Shown piece after piece: positions 35,301 through 64,000 of a stretch of DNA of 64,000 bases (its first letter is position 1; every line of letters begins with the position of its first letter). The position numbers were made by a program, and so were the translations under genes. The stretch is taken from contig NMRA01000569.1 in NCBI GenBank assembly GCA_002633005.1, positions 124,001 through 188,000 of the forward strand. The letters are read 5' to 3'. The notes below the pieces were generated by a model, which was not told the origin of the DNA, did no database searches, and saw nothing but the letters and a program-made list of their open reading frames with translations. The stretch comes from Phoronis australis. Lineage: Eukaryota; Phoronida; Phoronidae.

Positions 35301-35853
35301 TCACGATACTTGCATAATGAAGAATGTTTTTCGTGAAATGACAAGGACTTAATTGGTCGATAACGAGCGTTTAATGGACTTATAGCCGGGAGCGCCTTGT
35401 GACAAGCCTTAAACGTTAACTCTCAATTATAGATAGTAGAAATTAGGCCTACTTGACCCGGTTTACCGATATTATTGGCCAACCATGCCAACTTAGACAA
35501 GACCAAGGCAAAGGGACATCTGCTGTCGCAGACTACAAACGACGCGAGGAAAGTCGGTCGTTTTTGGCTTGAAGATATATGAATTCTGCTTTCAACATGG
35601 GTCTTGATTGCAAAATTGATCCAATCTACTTCTCGGATAATTCGGACACTTGCTGCGGCTTCTCCTGGGGTTAAATGGCTCCCTGCTGAGTGACAGGAGG
35701 TCACCCTGGAGCGGACATCTAGTCTGTCATCAGAAGTTTAGTTGTTATGAGTTGACGAGGATATACAAAGAGGGATACTAAATGAAATTTACCTACCAAA
35801 TGTATTCAATGATACAATCGAAAGATTTTAGGCTAGGGAGTTCAAGAAAGAAA

Positions 35854-38800
35854 ATGGAATCGACTTTGAGTGTAAGTGTTGAGTGAACATGTGTCCCATA
35901 TAATTCTGGTGTGCGTTCAGTAGACGCTAGGACCTAGCTAAAACCTTGTCAAAGTCACGTGTTCTTATTTAAAATGCACGGCAATATCTTGCGTAATCTT
36001 GCGAAGTCTTGCTTTTTAGCGAGGTCCTAGCGTTACTGAACGGGTCGAGAGGCAGGTCACAAGTCATGAAAGACTTGTGCCTTACACTGATTACCATCAG
36101 TCTTGTTGCAATAAGTTGTCCCTGATCTCCTGTAAAAGGTTGGGGTAAGATTACTTGTTGCAAATGTTTTGGGAGAGGGGCAATTCAATTGTTGCTACTC
36201 AGCTTTGATGTGGGCACGATATACAGCAACACATTTTAATTAAAGGGTCCAGTTGCTGTCCCCTCCCTTCTGGGAAGTGAACCTTTCCAATAGGAAAGGC
36301 CCAGTAGTATGTAATATTAAGAATTTATAATTTAAAAATGGCCAATAGGTAAATTGATCACACCATTTCATTGTCCCCAGTGCAAGGGCGAGGTAAAAGT
36401 AATTGTTGTACCAGATGTGCTCAGGTGGGCCCATTGCACTAGTCATCTGATCGAGATGATGAAAGGATTTATGTTTTAACAGTACTTGAAAAGAGAGACA
36501 TTTTATGCTGTATTGAGTACCACTCATTACGAAAGAATGTCAAATTTTCTAGAACAGAAGAAGAGCAACAAGTGATGACATTGTCAGGGCCCCTCCATCA
36601 AGGAACTCCTTAAAATTAATGAGTATAGATTGTAGTTCTACTTCTATTGAGGTCTGGTACCTGTACATTTTTTACTAATAAGCACATAAATTATTTCTTT
36701 AACATCATTTATATTTCTGCTGGAAATCCTTCCAATGAGACGCTGCTTCTAAGGTTCAGATGCAGAGGGAAAATTATTGTCTAAACGCGTTTATGAATTG
36801 AAAATTTGAGCAATCTTCATTTCAAATTTTGTATGGTAAAATGTTCTTTTTCAAGTGCACGTAGATGATACATGCTGCAAAAAATTAGAGAACTGAGAAA
36901 TACCCCAGGGCCTCAATACCTAAATTCAACACTGGATTACGGCCTATAAAATTGGTCCATGCTTACCGGTATGTTGAGCTGCTTTGAGACCAAGCATCTT
37001 CTCCTGACATTATTACTAGTTTGTGTGAGGATATGAAGACTTTTATGAACTATTGTCATTACATTGTCAATGTCATGGTTACCTGTCACTTGTGAGAAGT
37101 CGACCTTGTGGACCACCTGTTGTACTCACACAGTAGCTGGGTTGGTGCTAATGAACTCCACTACATCAGCTGTCATCATCTTAAGTTGACGTGATGATTG
37201 CTCAAATACCAATACAATCTAGAAACATCAAGTGAACAGCTTGAAAAATGTGTGTCCAAGATAATATCATGGGATATAACAAATGCTGGATACCTACCTG
37301 AGGTGGCCAACATCACATTTACTCCTAATTATCCTCCCAAGTTGGTGCCTAAGATGGCAAATATGCATTGAAGTTGATGTCCGTTCCAAGCCTTTGTAAC
37401 AAAGAACTATCAGACACAAATTTGATGTATGTTACTGTCATTGAACTTAAGGCTTAGAAAGGTGGTGGTGGTAAAATCTGGTTAAAGTGTGTTACAGTTT
37501 TCAGAACTGTTCTGTTATCATGCTGAATTACTGTGTATCATGGAACCAACTTGTTTATTTCCATGAGGGCTGTTAAAATAGACCCATCCCGATGCAGCAC
37601 AACACCACTCTCAACTAAAGCAGTTCCCACAATATAACACATGTCAAGCACTTGTCCTGCTTCTTTACACTCAAACACACTATCTTGTATCTTACTGTTT
37701 GTTATGCAGTTCATTATTCCAATAACGGAAACTTGTATTATTGCATTTCGAATTGCAATGCCGACACCAAATAATTGGCAAAAAGGCAAATATCAGTGTT
37801 TGATGCTCAATGGGTTGGCCTGACATTCTGACATTTTAAAAATTGGGTCAGTCACGAAATGCCTTTTTCTACCTCCACAAAAGATGAGAGTTCAATATAT
37901 TAAGGACGATGCTACTGACATAACACAGTGTTTAGAGAATCATCTTCATACATCATTTTAAGTTCAGAAGGTACATGTATATATAATTAACTTGCCTTCG
38001 CCCTTCTGTATTCATTTGTTCTCACGCTTCGTTTCATAGAATATTCAATTTTGAATCACTGGAACTCCTGTGAATTTCTGTCATGGAAACTTTCCTCTTT
38101 TGCAGTCACCATTGGTCAAGTCATTTCTGGCAGGTTCTTTCAGTGGGACATGCTCAACTGTGATCTTCCAGCCTCTAGACTTAGTGAAAACTCGCCTTCA
38201 GACCCCTACTATTGGGTAAGTCCTATTTGCAAGGTTTCTCTTTGATATCAGTTATTCCAAAATATATTGTTTGGTGGAACTTAACTGATTTTTTTATATT
38301 TCAGATTTTTATGAAAGTCCTTGAAATTCCTCTATTTTGTGTTTTTATATTTTCAGACTTTCATGAAATGCATACTGGTACTTGAATTTCCTGTTTTTGT
38401 ATAATTGATTTTTGATTAAAATGTTCTTTAAGATTATGAAATGTGATTATTTTTGCGAATTCAGTTGTCTATGAAGCTTCTCTTGAACTTTATCTTTGTG
38501 ACAGGGGAGTAAAGAATGGTCAAAATGGGATGTTGGTCACCCTGTATAATGTTATGCGTAATGAAAAGGTGTCTGGATTGTGGAAGGGATTGTCACCAGT
38601 AAGTACTGTGTTTCTACTCTATGCCTGCTGTATCAAAAGCGAGTTTAGTGTGACATAACTTTCTTTTTTTATTTGTCAGGTCTATCATGTTTACTTGAAA
38701 TAGTTACTTGTTAGTAACTGATATTCTTACCACTACCTAATTAAATGCTCATTCAGGATTTTCAGCGTCATGCATGTTTATTTTCAGCGTCATGCATGTT

Positions 38801-41800
38801 TATTTTCAATCTTTACTTTCATCATAGTCAATCACAAGAACAGTTCCAGGAGTTGGATTGTACTTCTCATGTCTTCACTGGTTAAAAACAAACGTTGGGT
38901 GAGTTTTCTTGTTTTCGCCTTAGTGCAACTAATCTATACATGCATACTTGCTGTGTCTGAGTTTTGGATGTCTTATCTGCCTTCAATGACTGGTGATCAA
39001 ATATACCCTAGACATTTTAACGCCAGATTGTTCCAAATAAGGTATAACTGTACTCTGCTCCTGGAAAATTTTAAGGTTTGGTTCACACTTACCAGATCCT
39101 AATAAGGCAAACTGTATCAAGCTTCAGGGTATCAGATGTATAAGCTTGCAGCCCCCTAATAAGGCAATTCTGCACTGTGGTCTTGGGTGTCACACTACCT
39201 CAGCTCATAACAAGTGTTATACTTTGAACCCTTTGACACTCACAGTGTACCCTTTTTATCTACATGAGGGAATGTTTGGGATTTCGAGATTACACTGCGT
39301 TAAATATCACCAATGTCGGATAAAAATAAGTTCCAAAAAATTTTTTGTTTTTCACGGGCTTCTACCATTATTGTGAAGGAGGCCCACAATATTTCAAAAG
39401 CATTGTCTGATGATAGCTGTAGTACAAATCTTGAACAGTCTGCTATATTGTCTCCTGACTTAGTGACGTTTTACCCTTATTTTGATTTCATGAATCCCCT
39501 TATATGAATCTCACTTGAAGCGTGTTTGTTAAAAGGTTTTGTCTGTATGATATTTGTTTCAAGATGTTGTGGTTTTAAGAGGCCTGAAACTTAAAAATAG
39601 TCCCTAAAAATGCACACTAGCTATTATTCAGCAGCTTCTTGCAGTGAAGGGTGAAATCCTTGATGTAATTGTTTCATAAGCGGTTGTGTATTTCATGTAT
39701 TTATCCAGTTCAAGATCGAATCTAAGCCATTAATGAATAAAGGATCATTTCTTGTTTCCAATTTATCTCCATAAGTTTATAATGTGAGATTATCCTGATG
39801 CTGCCTCATTCCTTCAAAGGAAGACTGAAGCAATGGGGAAACTGTATACTCTAACTTACTCTAGTGATATATCCATGTATGTGTATGTGAGTGTACAAGA
39901 GTTGGTAAAGTCTTGATATGCCCTGAGGTTGTGACCAACAACCATTATTGGCAACTTGAAAATAGACCAATGGCATTGCATGAAGCTTACTCTTTTTAGT
40001 CTAGGTAGTCTCAGTCTAACGTTCCACAGCAATTTAATTAGGACACTAATCAACAGATTCTTCACTGCCCATATATTTTGTTCACCCCAATTCGAGGGAT
40101 TTCATTTATGGCACTGCGCTCAGTTTTCTTGTGTNNNNNNNNNNNNNNNGGGTGGGTGGGTGTGTGGGTGTGTGTGTGTGGGCGTGTTACCTGCTTTTTA
40201 ATTTGCGTTGCGTGCCTCGAGAATCTTTCACACGAAAGATTTGCAAATTTGTGTTTACTTTGATGCATTTGAAGGCTCACTTTCTGTCATTTATCTATGA
40301 TGGTTGTCAAGAAGTACTCGCATCATCCAGAATGTTGCAGTAGATCCGTGCTTTCAATTTTAGTGTGTCAAAGCGACAAATGTTGTTTTCTAAGATATCA
40401 TTCACATGAAGTTATCTGTGACATCACCCGATGTTTGCAAGCAGACGACTGTCCCTCAATACATTTGAAAAATGACAGCAGAGCCCAAAATGAATTTATC
40501 CTGAATTGCTATGTGGCATATGTTGTAATTCAAGATCCCTGTTTTCAGGAGCAGCAACCCGTCATCACTAGAGTTGTTAGCCCTTGGTGCGTGTGCTCGT
40601 TCCATAGCAGGGGTTACATTGCTACCAATCACCGTTATAAAGACAAGATTTGAGGTTAATATTCTGCTGTCTATAGTGTGGAATTGATACAAATGTATAT
40701 CAAGCCATGCTCTGCCGATTCCGATGATTGAGTTCTACATCCTGTGCGTAGCATGAATAACTGATTTTTGTATCAATTCACGGGTACCAATTTTGTGATT
40801 TTTTTATGCTAACCCCGCTTTTCCTAATAATCACACAATTGCATACCAATACAACCATTTTTCTGCTAGAAACTCATCAGATCGACGACGCATGACTTGG
40901 AGTTCTTTAAGGAGTTATTGGAGAGAAGGAGAAACAATATCTACCCTAATAGAAAAATGCACGATATATTTTCTAGGTGACTGAAAAAATGCTTGTTTTC
41001 ATAGTTAAAGAAGTTGGGAGCTTAATTTTTAAGAAAATGATCAACTTGACCTTGCTTTTTCATCTGTTAATATCAGCCTATGGTAAACATTCTTCAATTT
41101 GGGACAGCACAATTTGAATTTTCTCCATTCTGGAATTTGGGACAAGGGTGATTTTGGCGTTCATCATATTTTTCAAGTTTCGGACAATGTGTTTTAAATC
41201 TGCGATGTGTCATCTTTCCGCTGATTCTTGAATTTGGACGACCAATATTGTCTATTTCTAGAATTTGGTACAAGCTCCAACGCTGTCCTTAATTGCAAAA
41301 TTTTTACCCTAATAGTGAATGGGTTTGTCATTAAAAACTTTGAAAGTATTTTTTTTTCTTGAATGTTCTTGTCTTGTTTCTTTTATGTGATCAGTTTCAA
41401 TAACATGTCGTTTTATTCTCATTGTTCTTTTTATTTATTCAGAGTGGTCGTTTCTCATATCATGGAGTGTTAGCTGCCTTGGCGAACATTTACAAGACGG
41501 AGGGCGTTAGAGGCTTATACTGTGGCTTGTCTGCCACTCTAGTACGAGATGCTCCATTTTCTGGACTCTATTTCATGTTTTATACACAGACTAAAAATTT
41601 TGTTCTGCAAGGTAAATTTGTGTGACTGATGTGTGATGCCATTGAACATAATGGGATGAAAACTAACAATAAACCGACCTTCTGTCAACAGCATTTGAAA
41701 TAACAATCCTGTTTGTGATGGACTTGATGGGTGCTCTGCACTAGTCTTGTTGGAATGAGTTTCAACTTTATGGTAATTATTTTGCACGCAATATGGCTGA

Positions 41801-44800
41801 CAAGTGACATTACTTTTGACAAATTTCTCCTCATAAATAGAGCTTAAGAAAATTTACTAGCATAACCTTTAGTGAGCAGATGTCATAGAACAATCTGGTG
41901 TTATTCTACCACTAGCATAGCCTTTAGTGTGTAGATGTCATAGAACAATCTGGTGAATGTTCCAGTATTTGCCGTAAGGTAATCAGCCTTTGAAAAATTA
42001 CAAATTTTTCCAATTATTTTTGTTTCAAATAAGTGGAGATTGCCACGATAATCCTTTCACATCTTCTGTACATGCTTTGTGCAATCTGTACTAAAAGGAA
42101 TGGTTATGTCCGAAGGATTAACCAACATACCGGTAGATATAGGGAGAGAGAGATCAGACATGCTACTATAAATATCTGTGAAAGTATGCGCTCACTTAGC
42201 ATGTGTGGAAACTCACTGTAAACAAATCAGCACGGTCATAGGTGGATGAGGAACCTTGGTATATTAAATACAAATTACTGACAAACAGGAACAAACAACA
42301 CAAAAATACGCTGAGCATTATTAGTAGGATACTTAAAGTAAGGACATAATTTAAAACAATCCTGAAAGTGATATCAGTGGAAAGAGTGCGAGACTGGAAG
42401 CATTTCGGTACCCCTTTCATCATAATCGGGTTTCAAAGCTAGAGCCCTTTAGCCTACTGTCTTGCACGGTCCATGGCACCCTGTTCTTTTATAGACATGT
42501 GTACAAAGTCACGTGATTGCCAATCTATGCTATGGTATGCGACTATGTTTTTAACAGGCGATGCAGTTGGAAAATTATGATACCCATACATTTGTGGAGT
42601 GGTCTCAAAAAGGGACCCATTTGTAGGAGGTACTTCCATGAAAAGGTCAACCTTTCATAGAGTTTTGTTCTATAAACATCACCCTTATGTGTGGGTGATT
42701 GAATATCATAAACATCATCATTATGTGGGGGTGAATGAATATGATAAACATCACCCTTATGTGGGCATGACTGAATATCATAAACCTTGTCCATGCATAC
42801 ATATCTGTGGCCAACTGTATTTAGGCCTGACGCAATCCAAGAAATTTTGAAAAATGAGTGTATCTTTTACAACCAAAGTTTTACAACCTAAATAATGTTA
42901 AAAACCTTATTTAGATATTGCACTGAGTTCAGAACAGCTAAAGTAAATCCTGTTGTAGGTGTTTGTATACAAAGGCAACCTTTTGTAGGGAAGCTGGTTA
43001 TGAAAAAGTCACCAAACCTGGGGACATGTTCCATATACTTTATTTGGTATTAGAGTACCCTCGGGGGTGATGAAATCGAAAAAAGAAATGACTTGATTCG
43101 GGCCACTTACTTAATTTTGTTCCCCATTCAGATAAAAAGGATTTCTGAGCTTGGGGCAGTTCAATATTTTTTTCGAGACCAGGCTTTGTAAGTTGGCTAA
43201 ACCTAGTGGTTATTTTATTCACCACTCGTGATCTTGAGCAATAGTGAACTGTCAGTTCTTCCGGAGCACAGAAATTGCTGCTAATCCAAGTAAGGAAAAA
43301 GTTGTGTAATGGTAGTTGGCAGTGTTTTGACTGAAGGCAGGTATCGTAGTTCGCAGTGTTCACTGGATATACTAACTTTGGAATTTCACAACTTAGTTAT
43401 TGTTTGTTACAAAAAGTAAACAGTTCTTCATCTCACTTAACAACAGGTATATCCAAACTATCACCGAGGTAACGTCGCTGTAAACAACAGTTGAAATCTT
43501 AGGTTTGAGTTTCAGTTCTCACATGTAATTTTCAGTCTCTTGGATATTGTTATTATTGATGCATGTGCAGTCTCATAAATCGTACCGTAAAATAAAGCTT
43601 GACATGTGCATACAATTTAATTTTGTACAAGCAGTTGACAATAATATCAATCTATAATTGTGGTGAAGATGTAACTCAAACAGTGTCTTTTTTTAGTTTT
43701 ATTTTAATGGATGTTAAAATCACAATTATCTCTCATTCTCGTGTTAACATGAACCTTTTCCATTTCAGATATGGTGCTGGATCGTTACAAACCGCTGATT
43801 CATTTCAGTTGTGGCATTGTGGCTGGCTGCCTGGCGTCAGTGGCCACACAACCAGCTGATGTAGTCAAGACACATATGCAATTGTTTCCTCAGGACTTCA
43901 ATAGTATCAGATGCTGTATAGGCTTTATCTATAAGGTAACATGTCTGAAGTTTCGCTAGCTTGAATGCATACTGTAAATAATATAATTAAGAATTATTAG
44001 TTTTCATACACACCATATGTTGGTGACATCATGTGACCAATTTGTAAGAACACAATTATATGCATACAGTTGATAGTTGAGGCATCTCATTAACTTTAAA
44101 ATCCGGATCACATCTTGCACATTGGACCCAGTCTTTTCTCTCCTTTACGTCTTTAGATAGGGATTTTTGTTCTCTGTTTGTTTTCATATTTTGAAGAGGT
44201 TATGAAATGCTTTAGAATTCCTTCAGAATTCTCCTGTGTTGTAATACAGTTATTGCTATCTACGATAAGTTGGGTTATAGACTGGACGAAATCAATGCAA
44301 CAAAGGTACTAGTTGGTATCGGTTTTGATGTACACAATATTTATTACTTTAAGTTGGTGTCATAAGACCATTTGTGAATGATTTCAAAAGTACTGGCGGT
44401 TGTCTACAGGGTTATTGAACATATTGTGCACACAATGTGCAGCTCCTTGTGGAGAGCAGTAAAAGCCACTGGTCTTCTTTAAGATTTGCCAAAGTGTCCT
44501 TCTTGATTAACACATTCATGTACATATAGGAACATGGTTTCTTTGGATTTTTCCGTGGGTTAGTCCCACGCACACTGAGACGCACACTCATGGCTGCAAT
44601 GGCATGGACAGTTTATGAACAGGTAAGCAAATGGGCAGTATGTTCTTTTGGTCTTCCAAGTATCAGAGAAAAAAGTGTGGACTATTTGATCTTTACTGTG
44701 ATGTTGTCTAATGTTGGTCTAGCTTGGGGTTTACTCACTGTCAAAGTACTTCATGAAAATTGTGGCTAATAGATCTGTTAATCATATTTTTGCATTGGAA

Positions 44801-44951
44801 AGTCTTTGTTTTGTGCAGATTTTTAGTTGGGTTTTTATTGTTTTGCAAGTGCCTTACTCTTGAGCTAAATCAGTTTGTATGAAACTTGACTGGTTTATTT
44901 AATAACATATATTCTTGTTTCCAGATTATGACCAAGTTTGGATTGAAGTGA
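35854..44951 (+). CDS. SLC25A38: Mitochondrial glycine transporter (SLC25A38/Hem25)
   Basis: Coding exons: 35854-35871, 38106-38215, 38505-38598, 38828-38898, 40549-40654, 41443-41611, 43769-43935, 44530-44622 and 44925-44951, totalling 855 bp and 284 aa. It has three mitochondrial-carrier repeats with signatures PLDLVKTR (29-36), PITVIKTR (124-131) and PADVVKTH (218-225). Carrier partners to these such as [32 protein letters not shown] (split here in description) and [21 protein letters not shown] follow each repeat. The PITVIKTR and DAPFSG features match SLC25A38, which imports glycine into the matrix for the first step of haem synthesis. The six-codon first exon (MESTLS) is my choice because its ATG is followed by a perfect GTAAGT donor in the required phase; it is less certain than the rest. 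The donor after exon 5 (GAG/GTTAAT) is weak but required by frame. Human protein is about 20 residues longer at the N-terminus. Confidence 0.92.
40135..40185. repeat. 15-base gap beside a GT-rich microsatellite
   Basis: Fifteen N (40135-40149) abut GGGTGGGTGGGTGTGTGG and a (GT)n run, inside SLC25A38 intron 4. The gap probably reflects assembly failure over the simple repeat, so the true length is unknown. Confidence 0.9.
41857..41966 (+). repeat. 55-bp tandem duplication
   Basis: CTAGCATAACCTTTAGTG followed by AGATGTCATAGAACAATCTGG occurs at 41857 and again at 41912 with few changes. It is in SLC25A38 intron 6. Confidence 0.75.
42670..42786. repeat. 36-bp tandem repeat, about three copies
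   Basis: The unit runs from AAACATCACCCTTATGTGGG to GAATATCAT. Because the period is a multiple of three, frames stay open on both strands and read as 12-residue repeats. There is no splice or start context, and it sits in an SLC25A38 intron, so I treat it as non-coding. Confidence 0.7.
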
Positions 44952-46095
44952 TCAGTCGTGTTACTAGGATTATAATGCATCCGAAGGACAATGATAGTGG
45001 CAAGACTGCCTTACTGTTGACGGAGATGAGGCAAGCTCCCATGATGTCAGAGAAATGGAGCATAACAATGACACTACAGTTTAGTGATGAAGATTGTGTC
45101 ATGAACATGCATGTTCAGTGCGCATACTGTGCCATTTTGTAATCGCGCTAAGAAAATACTTAATAATGAACAATGGCCTGCCACAGTATGCTTACTGACA
45201 CAGATGTCCAAAGTAATACCAGAATTAACACCTTCAGGTGGTGTTTGGAGTGAGGAATTTGTGAAGGTGCATTCTGGGTATTGAAGTGGCTCAGTGATAA
45301 AGGGGGCAGCTTTTAGAAGACTATTCAAAAGAATGTCCTTCATCATGTGCTATCATTCTCATAATCATTTCAGTTGTATCTCAACAAGTCGTCTTGATTG
45401 ACATTTGATAATAATGAAGGCGACTAACCATCTTGTGCTTGGTATTTATTAGATGTGAGTTTTGCTTTTGTTTACAAACGACTCATTTCATCTTTTGTCG
45501 AAAATATGTTGACATCAATGAAGAAGTAGGACTGTATCATAACCGTAATGGAAGTTTTGTAGTAAAGTCATCGGGGTGGACGTAGCTCATTGCAGTTGTA
45601 AGCGCAGTACAGTGTACAGGACTAGTTTTGGGTCTGATTTTTGTTAAGACAGTTTTGGCCATTTTTTATGTAACGATTATGATATGTGTTGGTGTTCAAG
45701 ATGTTGCTACTTGTGAGTTATTTGTATCAAAATTTGTGGTTGGAAGGTTACTGCTGCTGTAAGTTTGAGTGTTACTGTAAGAAAAGGACCTAATACTCCT
45801 GAAAACTAAATTTTGTGAGGTCATTTTACTATTTGCATGGCGCTGAATATAAGGAGGGTGTAAAATTTATACACTAACTTGCGTGCTATAGTTTTAATCA
45901 CTGCTAATTGAAATGGAGTAAATGATCACATGTAGTGCTGGTGCAAGGTGCCACGTTAAATTGTCATTCTTGAAATTTTTGTAAACTCTGTTTTGGTGGA
46001 TTCACCTAAAGCTGGTTCTGTCACTTGCTGATGCATCACTGACACCTCTCTTGGCAACAGAAGTATTATTCAAGTCACTTTCCCGCTGTGCCATG

Positions 46096-46101
46096 TAATA
46101 A
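46096..46101 (+). terminator. Candidate proximal SLC25A38 polyadenylation signal
   Basis: AATAAA 1.1 kb after the SLC25A38 stop. If used, the transcript ends before the 47-bp minisatellite. A second candidate lies at 47803-47808. Confidence 0.4.
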
Positions 46102-46296
46102 AGTCCATCAAGAGGTGACCTATAACTGGCTAAAGCGTTGGTCATGCTTTTCAATTTAAAGCGACATTTAACGCATTGTTTCAGTCAAAACCGTCTTTCA
46201 ATTTAGAACACTTGTCAATATGAAACTGGTCTTATCTTATACTTTACTCAGTTTTAAAATCTCAGGGCTTGGAAGATCTGACAGTTTTTGCTTCAA

Positions 46297-46870
46297 ATTT
46301 TGAGGTCACACAGTGAATATTTCAGCTCAGACCAGGCTTGATAAGTTTGAGGTCACACAGTGAATGTTTCAGCTCAGACCAGGCTTGATAAGTTTGAGGT
46401 CACACAGTGAATGTTTCAGCTCAGACCTGGCTTGATAAGTTTGAGGTCACACAGTGAATATTTCAGCTTAGACCAGGCTTGATAAGTTTGAGGTAGCACC
46501 GGCTTGATAAGTTTGAGGTCACACAGTGAATATTTCAGCTCAGACCAGGCTTGATAAGTTTGAGGTAGCACCGTGAACGTTTCAGCTCAGACCTGGCTTG
46601 ATAATTTTGAGGTCACACAGTGAATGTTTCAGCTCAGACCAGGCTTAATAAGTTTGAGGTAGCACCGTGAATGTTTCAGCTCAGACCATGCTTGATAATT
46701 TTGAGGTCACACTGAATGTTTCAGCTCAGACCAGGTTGATAAGTTTGAGGTAGCACCGTGAATGTTTCAGCTCAGACCAGGTTGATAAGTTTGAGGTAGC
46801 ACCGTGAATGTTTCAGCTCAGACCTGGCTTGATAATTTTGAAGTCATTCAGTGAATGTTTCAGCTCAGAC
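46297..46870 (+). repeat. 47-bp minisatellite, about 12-13 units
   Basis: The period is 47 bp (for example 46340 and 46387). The unit reads GATAAGTTTGAGGTCACAC, then AGTGAATGTTTCAGCTCAGA, then CCAGGCTT. Two unit types are interleaved, one with GGTCACACAGTG and one with GGTAGCACCGTG, plus one unit with an internal deletion near 46491-46515. It lies 1.35 kb after the SLC25A38 stop, so it would be transcribed in the 3' UTR if the distal polyadenylation signal is used. Confidence 0.93.
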
Positions 46871-47802
46871 TCACTGAGATATGGACATGTTGGATTTGTC
46901 TGTACAAATATTGTAACCTGTTTCACTTCTGACAAGAAGGCAATAATAGTTTTGGAGGTGTAAATATGGTTGGGGAACTAGAATGTTGTTTTGGATACAG
47001 CATGGTTTACAGTCACTGTGGTTTTAATAGACTTCGTGAAGAAATTTCAAACTTTTGCCAAACTTTTCAGTATTGAAAGCGGTAACATGGCATTACTTAA
47101 TTTTTAAAGAATTTAATGTCCAAGTCGTCATTATCTGTTCATTGGTCCATACTGAATTTAGTTGCCTTTTAACTGTTCACATTCAGACTGCCATCAATCG
47201 TCATCGTTTCTTTGGTTAAGTGCTTCACACATCAGATACGGTATGATCAGAAATGAATCTTTTGATGGTTCAATACAAAACAACTACATGGCTTGGAATT
47301 TTCCTAATTTTTTGGTTTTGATTTCCTCTCATTTGATTTCCAGTTTCCTCTTTTTATCATTATTTCATGTAAAAACATTTATTTCAGTTAAATTTTACAA
47401 CACAAAAATATTCCTATCACACAAGCCTGTTTATTTGTGGAGTAATACATCATCTGGACAATTTTCCTTTTTTTTGTCATTGGTGCCATGCAACTAGGAA
47501 TGTTGGGAGTGCAGTGGCTGTTGGCAGTGCTGGTTGTGATCATTGACCTGTCTCAGTTAGCCTTCCTCGAGTTAACTGGATGACAGCATAACTCAAAACA
47601 AGTGCTGTGTGTGGCTTCATGATTTTATAAGTTAGTGTTCCAGTTAGAACAACTGGTATGCTCATCATGTTACTTGTATGCATTAGTACAGTGTACATGG
47701 TTGTGTTTAAATTTAATGGCTTATTGCAATATGTGTGTTTCATATGTCATTAAGTTATTGAACCATGCAAAAATATGTAGATGTAACGCGTGATATCTAC
47801 AC

Positions 47803-47808
47803 AATAAA
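47803..47808 (+). terminator. Candidate distal SLC25A38 polyadenylation signal
   Basis: AATAAA 2.85 kb after the stop and about 390 bp before the DDX46 stop codon on the other strand. Between the two candidate signals (46.9-47.8 kb) I see no other gene. Confidence 0.45.
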
Positions 47809-48195
47809 ATGCATTATTTTGAACACTGAAATTGTATGTACATGGTGTACCTTAATTTAAACAAGGGGAAAATGCCCTTAAATTAATAAATGTCAGCACA
47901 AATATTTTATAACTTTATCAATTGTCAATTATTATTATTATCATCATCAGTAAAAGAACACGTCGGCACTATTTACAATCCTACAGATCATTCAAAATAT
48001 GCTAAAATGAGTTGCTGGCTAAGACGTGTAAAATGTCTGACATAATCCTGAGGCATCGGCGGATGACAGCTCCTGTCCCACTAGTTATTGATTCTGACAA
48101 ACAACTGAACATAGTTTCCAAGACTAAACTATGTCAATGTTGACCTATGACTCCAAATCAAAATGTGCTGATACAACACTAGGCCACAAAGCAGA

Positions 48196-63843
<15,648 letters not shown>

Positions 63844-64000
63844 CTGGGAAAAGAGAAAATGGTGACTATCAAAAATCTCCCTAGTTGTTAAATGAACACA
63901 AAAAGGCACCCAGAGCTTTATGAATGTATTGCTCTTATAACACATAATATCCATTGGTGTAACACAAACAGGATTTTACTTTCCTTACCAACAAGAACAT

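Larger units (their letters stand above)
30838..35853. other. Divergent intergenic region with repeats
   Basis: It separates the start codons of the basigin-like gene (-) and SLC25A38 (+). Near 30850-30910 there is a short CpG-rich patch (CGCGCGCGC), plausibly the basigin-side promoter. The 31.2-32.0 kb part is a tandem duplication carrying a palindromic insertion. Positions 32.1-32.4 kb resemble a LINE 3' tail. A G-run lies near 32500 and a GT microsatellite near 32755-32775. I see no gene in 32.4-35.85 kb. Confidence 0.5.

Noticed and set aside
42543-42850. Protein gene with 12-residue repeats on both strands
   Set aside because: The open frames follow from a 36-bp tandem repeat; there is no splice context, and the locus is an SLC25A38 intron.
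63970-64000. Next upstream DDX46 exon ending at a GGTAAGG-like donor at the window edge
   Set aside because: In the required phase the few visible codons (MFLL) do not resemble the charged N-terminal region of DDX46, and the window ends before it can be tested.

Overview
This is an AT-rich animal genomic contig from a draft assembly, with two N runs and one single N. It carries intron-rich protein genes with GT-AG junctions, and no bacterial features. The four genes are bilaterian orthologues. A basigin/neuroplastin-type immunoglobulin gene, a Penelope-like retroelement and many short inverted-repeat elements would suit an invertebrate deuterostome such as a hemichordate, cephalochordate or echinoderm. 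The species is an inference that I cannot settle from sequence alone.

Layout. Positions 1-5.4 kb are a transposon nest. A decayed Penelope-like element (RT plus GIY-YIG nuclease, minus strand) is bracketed by four copies of one module in inverted pairs, and two related MITEs lie in or beside those copies. Positions 5.7-6.8 kb are a 25-bp satellite built from two small palindromes. From 7.76 to 21.68 kb (+) lies GHITM/TMBIM5, 7 coding exons and 342 aa. Its introns hold two copies of a large element made of ~150-bp monomers in A-B-C order, a 1.4-kb inverted-repeat element and a hAT-like insertion. From 30.84 down to 22.15 kb (-) lies a basigin/neuroplastin-like gene with three Ig domains, 7 coding exons and 361 aa. 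From 35.85 to 44.95 kb (+) lies SLC25A38, the mitochondrial glycine carrier, 9 coding exons and 284 aa, followed by a long 3' region with a 47-bp minisatellite. From 63.84 down to 48.20 kb (-) lies DDX46/PRP5, with 17 coding exons visible and its N-terminal exons beyond the right edge.

The gene models come from joining exons whose splice phases agree throughout; each complete model closes at a whole number of codons. GHITM and the basigin-like gene converge tail to tail with polyadenylation signals about 50 bp apart. SLC25A38 and DDX46 also converge. The basigin-like gene and SLC25A38 diverge from a ~5-kb intergenic region. The genes do not form one pathway: two encode mitochondrial inner-membrane proteins, one a cell-surface Ig protein and one a spliceosomal helicase. 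I found no CRISPR array, operon or defence system. The least ordinary material is in the repeats.
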